A stretch of 64,000 nucleotides of DNA from Deinococcus sp. LM3 (GCF_002017875.1 NZ_MUFV01000001.1:1499001-1563000); one strand, 5' to 3'. Numbered from the stretch's first letter, positions 16,987-25,249 are shown. Notes: generated by a model not told the origin, from the letters alone. A program made the numbers and translations.

Positions 16987-18252
16987 TCAGGCGAGCTGGA
17001 ATTCGGGGCTGATCAGGTGCAGGTACGTCGCCTGCTTCGGGTTGAGCTTCAGGGTCGCGGCGGCCGTGGCCGGGCGTTCCTGACCGGTCAGGGCCAGCGC
17101 GGAGGGCGCCCCGGAGAGGGCGGGTGCCTGAGCGCCCAGCGTGAACGCCGCCGCCACCTGAATGCGCAGCAGCAGCGTGGTGTCGTTGATCCACTCGCGG
17201 CCGCCGTCCCAGCCCTTGACCGTGTCGGGTTGCAGCAGCAGTTGCCCCATGCGCCCGGCCGTCTGCGTGAGGTTCAGCAGCGCCTTGGCTTCCATCTTCG
17301 GTTGCCCCAGGGTGCGCAGCGCACCCACGATGTACTCGACCGGACTGCGGATGATCCGGGCGCGGCTGGCGTAGAAGGCCTCGCTGGACAGCAGTTCCTC
17401 CAGGACGGCGCGCACGTTGCCGTTCGTGCGCCGCCACGTCTCGGCGCTGCCCTGCACGGCCGCCTCGTCCGGCGTGTCGGCCAGGAACGCGCGGTGCAGT
17501 TTGCGGCTCACGAACACAGCCGTCTGCGGGTGCGTGGCGGCCAGCCGGATCACGTCCTCGCCGCGCAGCGGGCCGCTCTGACCCAGGTACGTCTTGCGGC
17601 CCGTGTCGTGCTGCCGTTCCAGGAACACGAACCGTGGCGCCTGCAGGAAGTTCTGGTTGCCGCGCCCCCCCTCGAAGGACCAGCCGGTCAGGGCGCGCGC
17701 GCCCTCGCGGACGTCCTGCTCGGAGTAATGGCCGATGCCGGTCGTGAACAGTTCCAGCAGTTCCCGGCTGAAGTTCTCGTTCGGCCGTCCGCGCCGGTTC
17801 TGGTCGTTGTCGAGGTAGCGCAGCATCGCCGGGGACTGCGCGACGTCCAGCGTGAACCGCTCGAAACTGGCGGTCGCGGCGTGGCGGCGCAGCACCTTCA
17901 GGTACCCGTCCAGCGCGGGGGCGTTGCGGACCTTGTCGGTGCCGATCACGAAGTGGTTACTCCAGGTCAGGGCCAGTTTCTCGCGCAGCGGGTGCGGGCC
18001 GTACACCAGCTCGAACAGCCACGCGCCGCGCGTGAGTTGCAGCATCGGCCCCGGCCCGACCCCCTGCATGGGATCGAAGGGATTGCCGGGCGCGGTCTTC
18101 TCGTCGAAAGCCAGGGCCGCGCGCGCGGCGGCGCGGGCATCCTGGCCGACCAGCGCGCGGATCTGCGCGTCGGTCGCGCCGAACGCCGTGCGCCGCAGGA
18201 AGTGCGCGGCGTCCTCGGCCGTGAGCTTGCGGGTCAGGGGAGTCAGGGTCAT
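16987..18252 (-). CDS. DUF1800 family protein
   Basis: 421 residues. Family marks are the N-terminal FLRRTAFGATDAQIRALVG, LTWSNHFVIGTDKVR, NFSRELLELFTTGIGHYSEQ and ALTGWSFEGG. Function is not established. It is the first gene of the three-gene export operon; no clear signal peptide is visible from the ATG at 18252, so it may stay inside or leave together with its Tat-exported partner. Next upstream is the RseB-like gene on the same strand, 42 bp away. Confidence 0.92.
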   Translation of the reverse strand: MTLTPLTRKLTAEDAAHFLRRTAFGATDAQIRALVGQDARAAARAALAFDEKTAPGNPFDPMQGVGPGPMLQLTRGAWLFELVYGPHPLREKLALTWSNHFVIGTDKVRNAPALDGYLKVLRRHAATASFERFTLDVAQSPAMLRYLDNDQNRRGRPNENFSRELLELFTTGIGHYSEQDVREGARALTGWSFEGGRGNQNFLQAPRFVFLERQHDTGRKTYLGQSGPLRGEDVIRLAATHPQTAVFVSRKLHRAFLADTPDEAAVQGSAETWRRTNGNVRAVLEELLSSEAFYASRARIIRSPVEYIVGALRTLGQPKMEAKALLNLTQTAGRMGQLLLQPDTVKGWDGGREWINDTTLLLRIQVAAAFTLGAQAPALSGAPSALALTGQERPATAAATLKLNPKQATYLHLISPEFQLA

Positions 18253-18294
18253 GGGGTCTCCTTGAAACGGGATGTGCTGTGAACCGGGGGTGCT

Positions 18295-19077
18295 CTAGGG
18301 GTTGGAGTCACCGGGCAGCGCAAAAGTTCCCAGGGGGTCCGCCGAAGCACGCCGCACCCCCGCGAGCGCCGAACGCAGCGTGGCGTCCGGGAGGTTCCCG
18401 ACCAGCCACACGAACACGTTCCCCACCCGCCGGGACGCCACGCCCGGCGCGCCCCGGACGTTCTGCGGGGCGACCACCAGCGCCAGCACGTTCAGCCCGT
18501 CGGTCAGGGTCACCTCGGTCCCGCCGGCCGCGCGGACCTTCACGCTGACCGGCGTGAACCCCTGCGGGAGGCTCAGGCCCGGCAGGGACCGCATCAGGGC
18601 GGCGCGCAGCCCTTCCGGCGCGGCCGGCACCGTCAGCGCGACCTTCACGGGCGCGGCGTTCACCTTCAGGAACGCGGCGCGGCGCACCACCGTGCCGTCC
18701 GCGCGGCGTTCCTCGAAGGCCAGCGGGACGTTCCACGCGCGGTCTATCCACAGCGACCAGTGCGCGGCGCCCCCGACCTTCGGTGTCAGGTCGAAACGCA
18801 CGGCGTCCCGGCCCGCCACGGGCTGCGGCCCGGCGCTGACCACCCCGAAGTTCTTCAGCAGCAGCGCCGGACGCACCGGCACGGCCGGCAGGGCCGCCGC
18901 CACGCGGGTGGGCACGGCGCGCGGCGGGAACAGCACCGTCACCTCGGCCTGCCCGCGCGCCGCGAGCGTCCGGGCGCGTTTCAGGGCCGCGATCAGGTCG
19001 TCCGCGTCACCGGCCTGCGCGTGGCCCGGCAGACTGGCGGCCAGCAGCGCGCCGAGCAGCGCAGCGGCGCGCCTCAC
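18295..19077 (-). CDS. RseB/MucB-like exported protein
   Basis: 260 residues from a GTG at 19077, which overlaps the anti-sigma stop (GTGA). The signal peptide is RRAAALLGALLAASLPGHAQA. The mature protein follows the outer-membrane-lipoprotein-sorting / RseB beta-sheet pattern: ADDLIAALKRARTL, then repeated strands (VRFDLTPKVGG, WSLWIDRAWNVPLAFEE). RseB-type proteins bind the outer part of the anti-sigma factor and tune signal release. Gene order sigma - anti-sigma - RseB-like supports this role. Confidence 0.72.
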   Translation of the reverse strand: MRRAAALLGALLAASLPGHAQAGDADDLIAALKRARTLAARGQAEVTVLFPPRAVPTRVAAALPAVPVRPALLLKNFGVVSAGPQPVAGRDAVRFDLTPKVGGAAHWSLWIDRAWNVPLAFEERRADGTVVRRAAFLKVNAAPVKVALTVPAAPEGLRAALMRSLPGLSLPQGFTPVSVKVRAAGGTEVTLTDGLNVLALVVAPQNVRGAPGVASRRVGNVFVWLVGNLPDATLRSALAGVRRASADPLGTFALPGDSNP

Positions 19078-19382
19078 CAGCCCTCTCCCCAGGCGCTCTG
19101 GTACGCGTCGTACGCCGCGCTGCTCGGCAGGGCCGGGGCGGGCCGCAGCACCGTCAGGCCCGCCACGACCGCCGCCGACGCCAGCGCCGCCGACACCCAC
19201 CCGGCCCGCAGGGTGCGTGCGTGGCGCTGCCGACCCTCCTCCTGCCGCTCACGGTGGGCGGCCAGGAACCGGACGGCGGCCCCGTGGTCCTCGGGCGTCA
19301 GGGCGCGGGCCTGCGCGAACAGGGCGTCCAGTTCGGGGTCAGGCAGTTCGGGGTCAGGCAGGTCATTCGGGTGGTCAGTCAT
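19074..19382 (-). CDS. Putative anti-sigma factor, single-pass membrane protein
   Basis: 102 residues. The N-terminus is acidic (PNDLPDPELPDPELDALF) and predicted cytoplasmic. One membrane helix (WVSAALASAAVVAGLTVL, about 62-79) is followed by a short outer tail. There is no zinc HxxxCxxC motif, so it is not of the ZAS type. It overlaps the sigma gene by 8 bp and the RseB-like gene by 4 bp; the assignment rests mainly on this order. Confidence 0.7.
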   Translation of the reverse strand: MTDHPNDLPDPELPDPELDALFAQARALTPEDHGAAVRFLAAHRERQEEGRQRHARTLRAGWVSAALASAAVVAGLTVLRPAPALPSSAAYDAYQSAWGEGW

Positions 19383-19938
19383 GGGGGGTCACTCCGGCGC
19401 GGGTCAGCCACGCCCGCAGGGCCGCGCGGCCCCGGCCAATGCGGCTCTTCACGGTGCCGAGTTCCACGCCGGTCAGCGCGGCGATCTCGGCGTACTCCAG
19501 GCCCGACACCTCACGCAGCGTCACGGCCTCGCGCTGCTCGGGCGGCAGGGTCCGCAGCGCCGCCGACAGTTGCTCACGCAACTGCGTGACCTCGGCCGTA
19601 CGCGTCAGGTTCTGCGCCGAGGCGGGTTCCGGCGCGTCCTCCAGCGGCACGCTCGGGCGGTGGCGGCCCAGCGCCCTGGCGCAGGCATTCAGGGTGATGC
19701 GGTGCAGCCACGTACTGAACTGCGCCTCGCCCCGGAAGCCCCGCAGGCCCCGGTGCACGGCCACGAACACGTCCTGCACGACCTCATCCGCCGCGCCCGG
19801 CCCGACGTTCAGCGCCGCGAGCCGGTGCACCGCCGGGGCGTGCCGGGTCACGAGTACCTCGAAGGCCCGCTCGTCCCGCACGGCCAGCCGCGCGAGTTCC
19901 GGGTCAGACAGGGAATCCAGGGCGTCATTCAAGGTCAC
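19375..19938 (-). CDS. ECF-type RNA polymerase sigma factor
   Basis: 187 residues from a GTG at 19938, with AAGG 6 nt upstream; no in-frame ATG is available. Region 2 is FEVLVTRHAPAVHRLA...VVQDVFVAVHRGLRGF and FSTWLHRITLNACA (core binding and -10 recognition). Region 4 is LPPEQREAVTLREVSGLEYA...GVELGTVKSRIGRGRAAL (helix-turn-helix for the -35). The long open frame further upstream is antisense shadow of the divergent regulator. It likely directs this envelope-stress-type operon and perhaps the DUF1800 operon downstream. Confidence 0.92.
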   Translation of the reverse strand: MTLNDALDSLSDPELARLAVRDERAFEVLVTRHAPAVHRLAALNVGPGAADEVVQDVFVAVHRGLRGFRGEAQFSTWLHRITLNACARALGRHRPSVPLEDAPEPASAQNLTRTAEVTQLREQLSAALRTLPPEQREAVTLREVSGLEYAEIAALTGVELGTVKSRIGRGRAALRAWLTRAGVTPHD

Positions 19939-19991
19939 CTCATACCTTAGAGTCACCGCCCGCCCGGAAAGTTCCGCCCGTCCGCCCCGGC

Positions 19992-19997
19992 TACACT
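19992..19997 (+). promoter_or_regulatory. Leaderless -10 box of the DtxR-family gene
   Basis: TACACT ends 7 nt before the ATG at 20005, in the 66-bp divergent gap to the sigma gene. Confidence 0.5.
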
Positions 19998-20004
19998 GAG
20001 CGGC

Positions 20005-20667
20005 ATGACCGCCCGTCCGCTCTCGCCTTCCGCCGAGGATTACCTCAAGCACCTGCTGCGCCTCGGGCAGACGGGGAAGGTCAGCACGCAGGCGCTGGCC
20101 GACGCCCTGAACGTTGCGCCCGCCAGCGCCACCGGCATGCTGCGCAAACTGACCGAGCAGGGCCTCGTGTCGCACGCGCCGTACCAGGGGGCGCGCCTGA
20201 CCGCCGAGGGCGAACGGGTCGCGCTGGAAGTCCTGCGCCACCACCGCCTGCTGGAACTGTTCCTGCACCGCGCGCTGGGCGTGCCGCTCGACGAGGTGCA
20301 CGAGGAAGCCGAGCGGCTCGAACACGCCCTGAGCGAACGCCTGGAAGCCCGCATCGCCGCGTGGCTGGGCGACCCCACGCACGACCCGCACGGCGACCCG
20401 ATCCCCACCCTGGCGGGCGAACTGCCGGAACGCGCCGAACGCCGCCTGTCGCAGCACGCCGTGGGCGACGAGGTCACCGTGACCCGCATTCCCGACGCGG
20501 ACGCCGCGCAACTGCGGACCCTGATGCACGTGGGCCTGACACCCGGCGCGACCCTGGCGGTGCGCGAGGTGGACGCCGCGCTGGGCACCCTGACCGTCTG
20601 GGTGGACGGCCACACCCTGACCGTGTCGCTGGGCGTCGCCGCGCAGATTCACGTTCAGACCCCGTGA
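20005..20667 (+). CDS. DtxR/MntR-family metal-dependent transcriptional regulator
   Basis: 220 residues. Winged helix at 1-65 (LSPSAEDYLKHLLRLGQTGKVSTQ, ALNVAPASATGMLRKL), metal-binding/dimer domain with the HHRLLELFL and VHEEAERLEH motifs (about 75-105), and a C-terminal FeoA/SH3-like domain (from about 150). Members sense Mn or Fe and repress uptake genes or activate efflux. Related Deinococcus regulators control manganese balance, which bears on radiation resistance. The stop overlaps the cobS start, so metal-dependent autoregulation would also affect cobS. Confidence 0.92.
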   Translation: MTARPLSPSAEDYLKHLLRLGQTGKVSTQALADALNVAPASATGMLRKLTEQGLVSHAPYQGARLTAEGERVALEVLRHHRLLELFLHRALGVPLDEVHEEAERLEHALSERLEARIAAWLGDPTHDPHGDPIPTLAGELPERAERRLSQHAVGDEVTVTRIPDADAAQLRTLMHVGLTPGATLAVREVDAALGTLTVWVDGHTLTVSLGVAAQIHVQTP

Positions 20668-21383
20668 TCCGCGACCAAGTGCGGGCCGCGCACCTGGCCC
20701 TGACGTTCCTGACGACCCTGCCCCTGCCGCACGTCACCGAGATCCGGGACGGCGATTTTGCGCGGGCCAGCGCGTACTACCCGCTGGCCGGGTACGCGGT
20801 GGGCGGCGTGGTGGCGGGGCTGCTGTGGCTGCCCATCCCGCTGCCGGTCGGGGTGATCGCCGCGCTGGGCGTGGGCGCGTGGCTGCTGCTGACCGGGATG
20901 CTGCACTTCGACGGACTGGTGGACAGCGCCGACGCCCTGTTCGCCATGAAGACCCCCGCCGAGCGGCTGGTGATCCTGCGGGACGTGCACGTGGGCGCGT
21001 TCGGACTGGCGACGGGGGGCCTCTACCTGCTGCTGCTGTGGAGCCTGCTCTCGGCCCCGATCCCGCCGCTGGCCCCGCTGGTCGCGGCGGTGGCCGCGCG
21101 GACGCTGCTGCTGATCCCCATGAACACCTACCCCGCCGCGCGTGCCGAGAGCCTGGGCGCCCGCTCCCGCGAGGGCCGCCTCTGGGCCGCGCTGCTGCTG
21201 GCCGCGCCCACCCTGCTGATCCCCGGCGCGTGGGTGGCGTGGCTGGCGGCGCTGGTGGGCGCGCTGCTGGTCGCGGCGTTCGCGGCGCGGCGGCTGGGCG
21301 GAGGCCTGAACGGCGACACCTACGGAATGATCGTCGTGACCGCCGAACTGGCCGCCCTGACCGCGTTCGCCTGGGGCCGCTGA
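20664..21383 (+). CDS. cobS: Adenosylcobinamide-GDP ribazoletransferase
   Basis: Membrane enzyme joining alpha-ribazole to adenosylcobinamide-GDP, the last step of cobalamin assembly. 239 residues from a GTG at 20664 (GTGA overlap with the regulator). Marks are FLTTLPLP near the start, YPLAGYAVGG, the HFDGLVDSADALFA motif with its metal-binding acidic residues (about 87-100), and several membrane helices. It precedes the cobC-like phosphatase by 3 bp and cobT after that. Confidence 0.94.
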   Translation: MIRDQVRAAHLALTFLTTLPLPHVTEIRDGDFARASAYYPLAGYAVGGVVAGLLWLPIPLPVGVIAALGVGAWLLLTGMLHFDGLVDSADALFAMKTPAERLVILRDVHVGAFGLATGGLYLLLLWSLLSAPIPPLAPLVAAVAARTLLLIPMNTYPAARAESLGARSREGRLWAALLLAAPTLLIPGAWVAWLAALVGALLVAAFAARRLGGGLNGDTYGMIVVTAELAALTAFAWGR

Positions 21384-21386
21384 GCC

Positions 21387-21958
21387 GTGCCGGACGCCCT
21401 GACGCTGCATCTGGTGCGTCACGCGCCGACCCTCCCGAACGCGCAGCGCCGCTACCCGCACCCGCACGAGGACGCGCCCCTGACGCCCGCCGGGGAGGCG
21501 CTGGCCCGCCGCCTCGACCTGCCCCGGAGCGCGCTGGCGTTCACGTCGCCGCTGGGCCGCGCCCGGCAGACCGCGCGGCTGGCCGGATTCCCGCACGCTG
21601 CCCCCACCCCCGCCCTGGCCGAGGCGAGTTTCGGCGTGATGGCCGGGCACACCTGGGCCGAACTGGAAGCCACGCACGGCGACGCGCCCCGCGCCTGGAT
21701 CGAGGCGCTGAGTGACCCCGCCAGTCCCCACGGCCCCCCGGCGGCGACACCGGCCAGGGCTTCCACGCCCGCGTGCAGGCGTGGCTGGATTCCCTCTCAG
21801 CGGGTGAGGGAGTGGCCTTCACGCACGCCGGACCGCTGCTGGCCGCGCTGCGCCTCACGGTGAACCTGTCTGCCGTGGCCACGCCCCCCGGCACGGTCGC
21901 CACCCTGCGCCGCGAAGGGGGACACTGGTGGCTGACTGGACTACGGCCGCCCGCCTGA
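21387..21958 (+). CDS. cobC: CobC-like histidine phosphatase (alpha-ribazole phosphatase), frameshifted
   Basis: The N-terminal frame (GTG 21387) gives LVRHAPT, the RHG catalytic motif, then TSPLGRARQTARL and the ASFGVMAGHTW stretch. After a run of six C (21733-21738) the sequence leaves frame, and the proper C-terminus (GFHARVQAWL, GVAFTHAGPLLAALR with the second catalytic His, LTGLRPP) continues in another frame to 21958. Adding one C restores a 190-residue protein. The role in removing phosphate from alpha-ribazole phosphate is inferred from its place between cobS and cobT. Sequencing error or true pseudogene cannot be told apart here. Confidence 0.82.
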
Positions 21959-21977
21959 CGCGGCAGAATGCCCCCTG

Positions 21978-23057
21978 ATGCATCCTGACCTGACGGCCCT
22001 CCTGACCGCCATCCAGCCTGCCGACGCCGACGCGATGGCGCGCGCACGGGACCGGCAGGCGCAACTGACCAAACCCGCCGGGGCGCTGGGCGACCTGGAA
22101 GACCTCGCCGTGCGGCTGGCGGGCGTACTGGGCAGCGAGCGGCCCGACCCGCGCGGCGTGGCGGTGATCGTCGCCGCCGGGGATCACGGCGTGGCCCGCA
22201 CGGGCGTCAGCGCCTACCCGCCCGAGGTGACGCCCGCCATGGTCGCGAACTTCCTGGCGGACACCCCCGCCGGACCGGGCGGCGCGGCGGTGAATGCCCT
22301 GGCACGGGCGGTGGGCGCGCGGGTGTACGTGATGGACGCTGGGGTGAACGCGGAGTTGCCGGAGCACCCGGCGCTGGTCCGAGCGGCGGTGCGGCGCGGC
22401 ACGCACGACCTGAGCGTGCAGCCCGCCATGAGCCTGGACGAGGCGCAGGCCCTGATCCTCTCGGGCGCGGCCCTGGCCCGCCGGGCCATCGACGACGGCG
22501 CGGATGTCCTGATTCCCGGCGAGATGGGCATCGGGAACACCACCCCGGCCGCCGCCATCACCGCCCGCCTCCTGCACCTGGACGCCGCGCAGGTCACGGG
22601 ACGCGGCACCGGCGTGGACGACGCGCGGCTGGCGCACAAGGTCACGGTGATCCGCGCGGCACTGGAGCGCACCCCCACCACCGACCCGCTGGAAGTCCTC
22701 GCGCAGTTCGGCGGGTTCGAGATCGCCGCCATGCTGGGCGTCATGCTCCAGGCCGCCGCCATGAGGCGCGCCGTGATCCTCGACGGCTTCGTGGAAGGCA
22801 GCGCCGCACTGATCGGCGTAGCCCTCGCCCCGCACCTGCGCGACTCCCTGTTCCCCGCCGGACAGTGCGCCGAGATCGGGCACGCCGCGCAACTGACCCA
22901 CCTGGGCCTGAAACCCATGTTCCACCTGAACCTCCGCCTGGGCGAGGGCACCGGCGGCGTCCTGGCCGCGCCCCTGCTGCTCGGCGCGGCCGCCACCCTC
23001 CGCGAGATGCGAACCTTCGCCGAGGCGGGCGTGCCGGGGTCGGGCAGCGAAGAATAG
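21978..23057 (+). CDS. cobT: Nicotinate-nucleotide--dimethylbenzimidazole phosphoribosyltransferase
   Basis: Makes alpha-ribazole 5'-phosphate, the lower-ligand precursor of cobalamin. 359 residues, normal length. Marks are LTKPAGALGDLEDLA, the AAGDHGVARTGVSAYP motif (about 55-72), RRGTHDL, and the GEMGIGNTTPAAAI loop (about 178-191) with a catalytic Glu near the C-terminus in the HLGLKPMFHLNLRLGEGTG stretch. It closes the cobS-cobC-cobT group. No cobalamin riboswitch is visible upstream of the group. Confidence 0.96.
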   Translation: MHPDLTALLTAIQPADADAMARARDRQAQLTKPAGALGDLEDLAVRLAGVLGSERPDPRGVAVIVAAGDHGVARTGVSAYPPEVTPAMVANFLADTPAGPGGAAVNALARAVGARVYVMDAGVNAELPEHPALVRAAVRRGTHDLSVQPAMSLDEAQALILSGAALARRAIDDGADVLIPGEMGIGNTTPAAAITARLLHLDAAQVTGRGTGVDDARLAHKVTVIRAALERTPTTDPLEVLAQFGGFEIAAMLGVMLQAAAMRRAVILDGFVEGSAALIGVALAPHLRDSLFPAGQCAEIGHAAQLTHLGLKPMFHLNLRLGEGTGGVLAAPLLLGAAATLREMRTFAEAGVPGSGSEE

Positions 23058-23135
23058 AGAGGAGCAGCCTCCCCCGGCGCCGGAACGTGAGGGGCCGCGC
23101 CCCGCCGGGGAGGCTGGTGCCGGAGAATGGCGCGC

Positions 23136-23381
23136 ATGAGTGACCGGGAATTGAATTTTGCGCGGGAGATTCTGGGCAGCCGCAGTTACCGGGACGTGCC
23201 GGACGACGAGGTGCTGTGCGAGGCCGAGCGGTTGCTGGGTGACTGGATGAGCGGCGAGGCGCGCATGGAACGCCCGAAACTGTATGACCATTACGCGCTG
23301 CTGTTGCTGTCGCTGACGCGGCAGGTGCGGGCGCTGGAGTCGCGCGTGAGCGAACTGGAAGCCGCGCGGGGGCCGCAGTGA
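23136..23381 (+). CDS. Hypothetical small protein with C-terminal coiled coil
   Basis: 81 residues from the ATG at 23136 (MSDRELNFAREIL), with GGAG 10 nt upstream; an ATG at 23127 would add three residues but sits too close to that site. The C-terminal half is a heptad-like helix (LYDHYALLLLSLTRQVRALESRVSELEAA), so dimerisation is likely. The stop overlaps the trpF start (GTGA), giving translational coupling. Not assigned to a family. Confidence 0.72.
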   Translation: MSDRELNFAREILGSRSYRDVPDDEVLCEAERLLGDWMSGEARMERPKLYDHYALLLLSLTRQVRALESRVSELEAARGPQ

Positions 23382-23986
23382 CCGTGCGGGTGAAGGTGTG
23401 CGGCACGACCAGCGTGCGCGACGCGGTCCTGAGTGCGCAGGCGGGCGCGGACGCGCTGGGGTTCATCTTCGCGCCGGTCAGTAAGCGGCTGGTGTCCCCG
23501 CAGGTGGCGCGCGAGGCGGGCCTGAACGTGGGGCCGGTCGTGGCGCGCGTGGGTGTCTTTCTGGGGCAGGGGCTGGACGAGGTGCTGCGCACGGCGGAGG
23601 CGGCGCGTGTCAGTGCCGTGCAGCTTCACGGTCCGCTGCCGGGTCTTTACGTGAGGCAGGTCGCCGCGTATTATCCCGTTCTGCGTGTCGTGCGCCCCGC
23701 CGATCTGGCGGCCGAGGCCGACATGTGGAGGGACGAGCCCGGCGTGACCCTGATGCTGGACGCCCCGGAACCGGGCGGCGGCGTGCCGCTGGACTGGGCG
23801 GCGCTGCGGGACGTGTTTCCGCGTGGGGCGTGGCTGGCGGGTGGTCTGGGCTCGGCGAACGTGGCGGCGGCCATGCAGGCGCTGAATCCGGCCGGGGTGG
23901 ACGCGGTCAGTCGGCTGGAGGCCAGCCCTGGCGTGAAGGATCCGGCGCTGGTTCAGGAGTTCGTGCGGGCCGCGCGGCCCTCATAA
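23378..23986 (+). CDS. trpF: Phosphoribosylanthranilate isomerase
   Basis: Third step of tryptophan biosynthesis from anthranilate, (beta/alpha)8 barrel. 202 residues from a GTG coupled to the upstream small gene. Marks are the VKVCGTTSVRDA start with the catalytic Cys (about residue 7), ADALGFIFAPVSKRLVSP, VQLHGPLPG, MLDAPEPGGG with the catalytic Asp, and the phosphate-binding GGLGSANVAAAM. The end motif reads DAVSRLEASPGVKD, where most members have a DVSSGVE-type loop, a variant but recognisable form. Confidence 0.93.
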   Translation: MTVRVKVCGTTSVRDAVLSAQAGADALGFIFAPVSKRLVSPQVAREAGLNVGPVVARVGVFLGQGLDEVLRTAEAARVSAVQLHGPLPGLYVRQVAAYYPVLRVVRPADLAAEADMWRDEPGVTLMLDAPEPGGGVPLDWAALRDVFPRGAWLAGGLGSANVAAAMQALNPAGVDAVSRLEASPGVKDPALVQEFVRAARPS

Positions 23987-23993
23987 ACCAGAG

Positions 23994-24162
23994 TTATCCA
24001 CAGTGAAACGGGCGCCTGTGGATAACTTGCGGCCACCGCCGATTCCGCCTGTACAACACGGCATTCTGCGCGTCAGACAGACAAAATGGGGGCCGGGTCC
24101 GGCGGGTCCCCACCCGTTATCCACAGGCTTTCCACAGGGGTTGTGGATAAGCCTGTGGATAA
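23994..24162. other. Cluster of DnaA boxes between convergent genes
   Basis: Five perfect DnaA boxes (TTATCCACA or its complement): 23994-24002 (+), 24017-24025 (-), 24117-24125 (+), 24142-24150 (-), 24154-24162 (-). There is also one 7/9 match, CTTTCCACA, at 24128-24136. The stretch lies between the ends of trpF and the phosphoglycerate-mutase-like gene; nothing else is seen in the ~390-bp gap. dnaA and dnaN are not in this window and no AT-rich unwinding region is evident. Confidence 0.75.
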
Positions 24163-24374
24163 CTTCCGGGTCGGAAACGTGACCTGCGTCGTCATCTGAA
24201 AAAACCCTGACGGCAGGCCCGGAAACCACGGCGCTCCCACGCCACGCCTTTCGGTATCCGGCCCGGACCCGCCCATCCGAAACCTGCATCAGCCGCATGA
24301 TGACCGGAATGGTTCACGCAGGAGCCGCCCTTCCCCGGCCGCCCCTGGTCACGGCCCCTGCTTACGGCCACTGG

Positions 24375-25223
24375 TCACGGCAGGCCGAACCAGCCGGCCA
24401 GCACCCGCCCCGCCTCCACCACGTTCACGGGCGACCCCAGGGTCACGCCGGACCCCGCGAACGGCACGCGCGCCCGCGTGTGGCCCTTCACGCCCAGGTC
24501 CTCCAGGTTGCCGTGATCGCTGCTGACCACCACCCGCGCGCCCGCATCCAGCAGCCCGGCCAGCAGGGCGTCCACCCGGCGCAGGTACGTGCGGCCCGCC
24601 GTCAGCGCGTCCGGCGGGACCGGCTGCGCGCCCGCGTGCCCCAGCAGGTCCCCGAACCACAGGTCCGCGGCGATCAGGTCATGCCCGGCCGCCGCGTCCG
24701 CCAGGGCTGCGCCCAGCCGCGCCCAGCTTCCCGCGTTCCCGTCGTCCGGCCAGGGGCGCGCGTACCCCAGGCCCAGCGTCGCGCCCACGAGCGGCACCCC
24801 GGGCGGGTTCAGCGGCAGACCCGCCGCACGGAACGAGAACGGAAAGCACCCCAGTCGGTTGCGGCCCCCCACCGCCGCCGCCTCGAAGTACGCCGGAACG
24901 TACCCGTTCGCCAGCGCCGCCCGCCCCCCCACCCGTGTCAGGGCCACCGGCAGGCTCTGCGCGGTCAGCAGGCGTTGCAGCGTCGGCCCCGGCTGCGGCC
25001 CGAAATGCTCGCCCATCAGCGCCACGGCGTCCGTCCCGGTCAACCAGCACGCCTGCCCCGTCCCGGACTGCGGCAGGCCCGGCACGCCCAGCGTCGCGTC
25101 CAGGCACAGGCCCGCATCCACCAGCGGCCGCAGCGCCGGGAGATCCTGCTCCCACACACCGCCCGGCGGCGCGTCCTGCGGGTGCCCCACGCCGTCCAGC
25201 GCCAGCCACACGATCCCCCTCAC
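24375..25223 (-). CDS. Phosphoglycerate-mutase-like metalloenzyme (alkaline phosphatase superfamily)
   Basis: 282 residues from a GTG at 25223. The start LALDGVGHPQDAP carries the first metal-binding Asp. SGTGQACWLTGTDAVALMG (about 65-83) corresponds to the nucleophile loop, and SSDHGNLEDLGVKGHTRARVP (about 230-250) to the C-terminal metal ligands D-H and H. It is much shorter than the ~510-residue cofactor-independent mutase GpmI and lacks its inserted transferase domain. The substrate is therefore uncertain; a phosphomutase or phosphatase is likely. Confidence 0.75.
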   Translation of the reverse strand: MRGIVWLALDGVGHPQDAPPGGVWEQDLPALRPLVDAGLCLDATLGVPGLPQSGTGQACWLTGTDAVALMGEHFGPQPGPTLQRLLTAQSLPVALTRVGGRAALANGYVPAYFEAAAVGGRNRLGCFPFSFRAAGLPLNPPGVPLVGATLGLGYARPWPDDGNAGSWARLGAALADAAAGHDLIAADLWFGDLLGHAGAQPVPPDALTAGRTYLRRVDALLAGLLDAGARVVVSSDHGNLEDLGVKGHTRARVPFAGSGVTLGSPVNVVEAGRVLAGWFGLP

Positions 25224-25249
25224 CCCAGCTTCCTCACCCCGCGAGGATA
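25220..25249 (-). promoter_or_regulatory. Leaderless promoter and five-codon mini-ORF before the mutase-like gene
   Basis: On the minus strand TATCCT (25244-25249), 6 nt, then GTG AGG AAG CTG GGG TGA (25237-25220). The TGA overlaps the main gene's GTG as GTGA. The GAGG inside the mini-ORF is also a ribosome site 8 nt before the main start. Confidence 0.35.

Noticed and set aside
20500..20664. Cobalamin riboswitch before cobS
   Set aside because: cobS overlaps the upstream regulator gene and no B12-box-like conserved sequence was seen.
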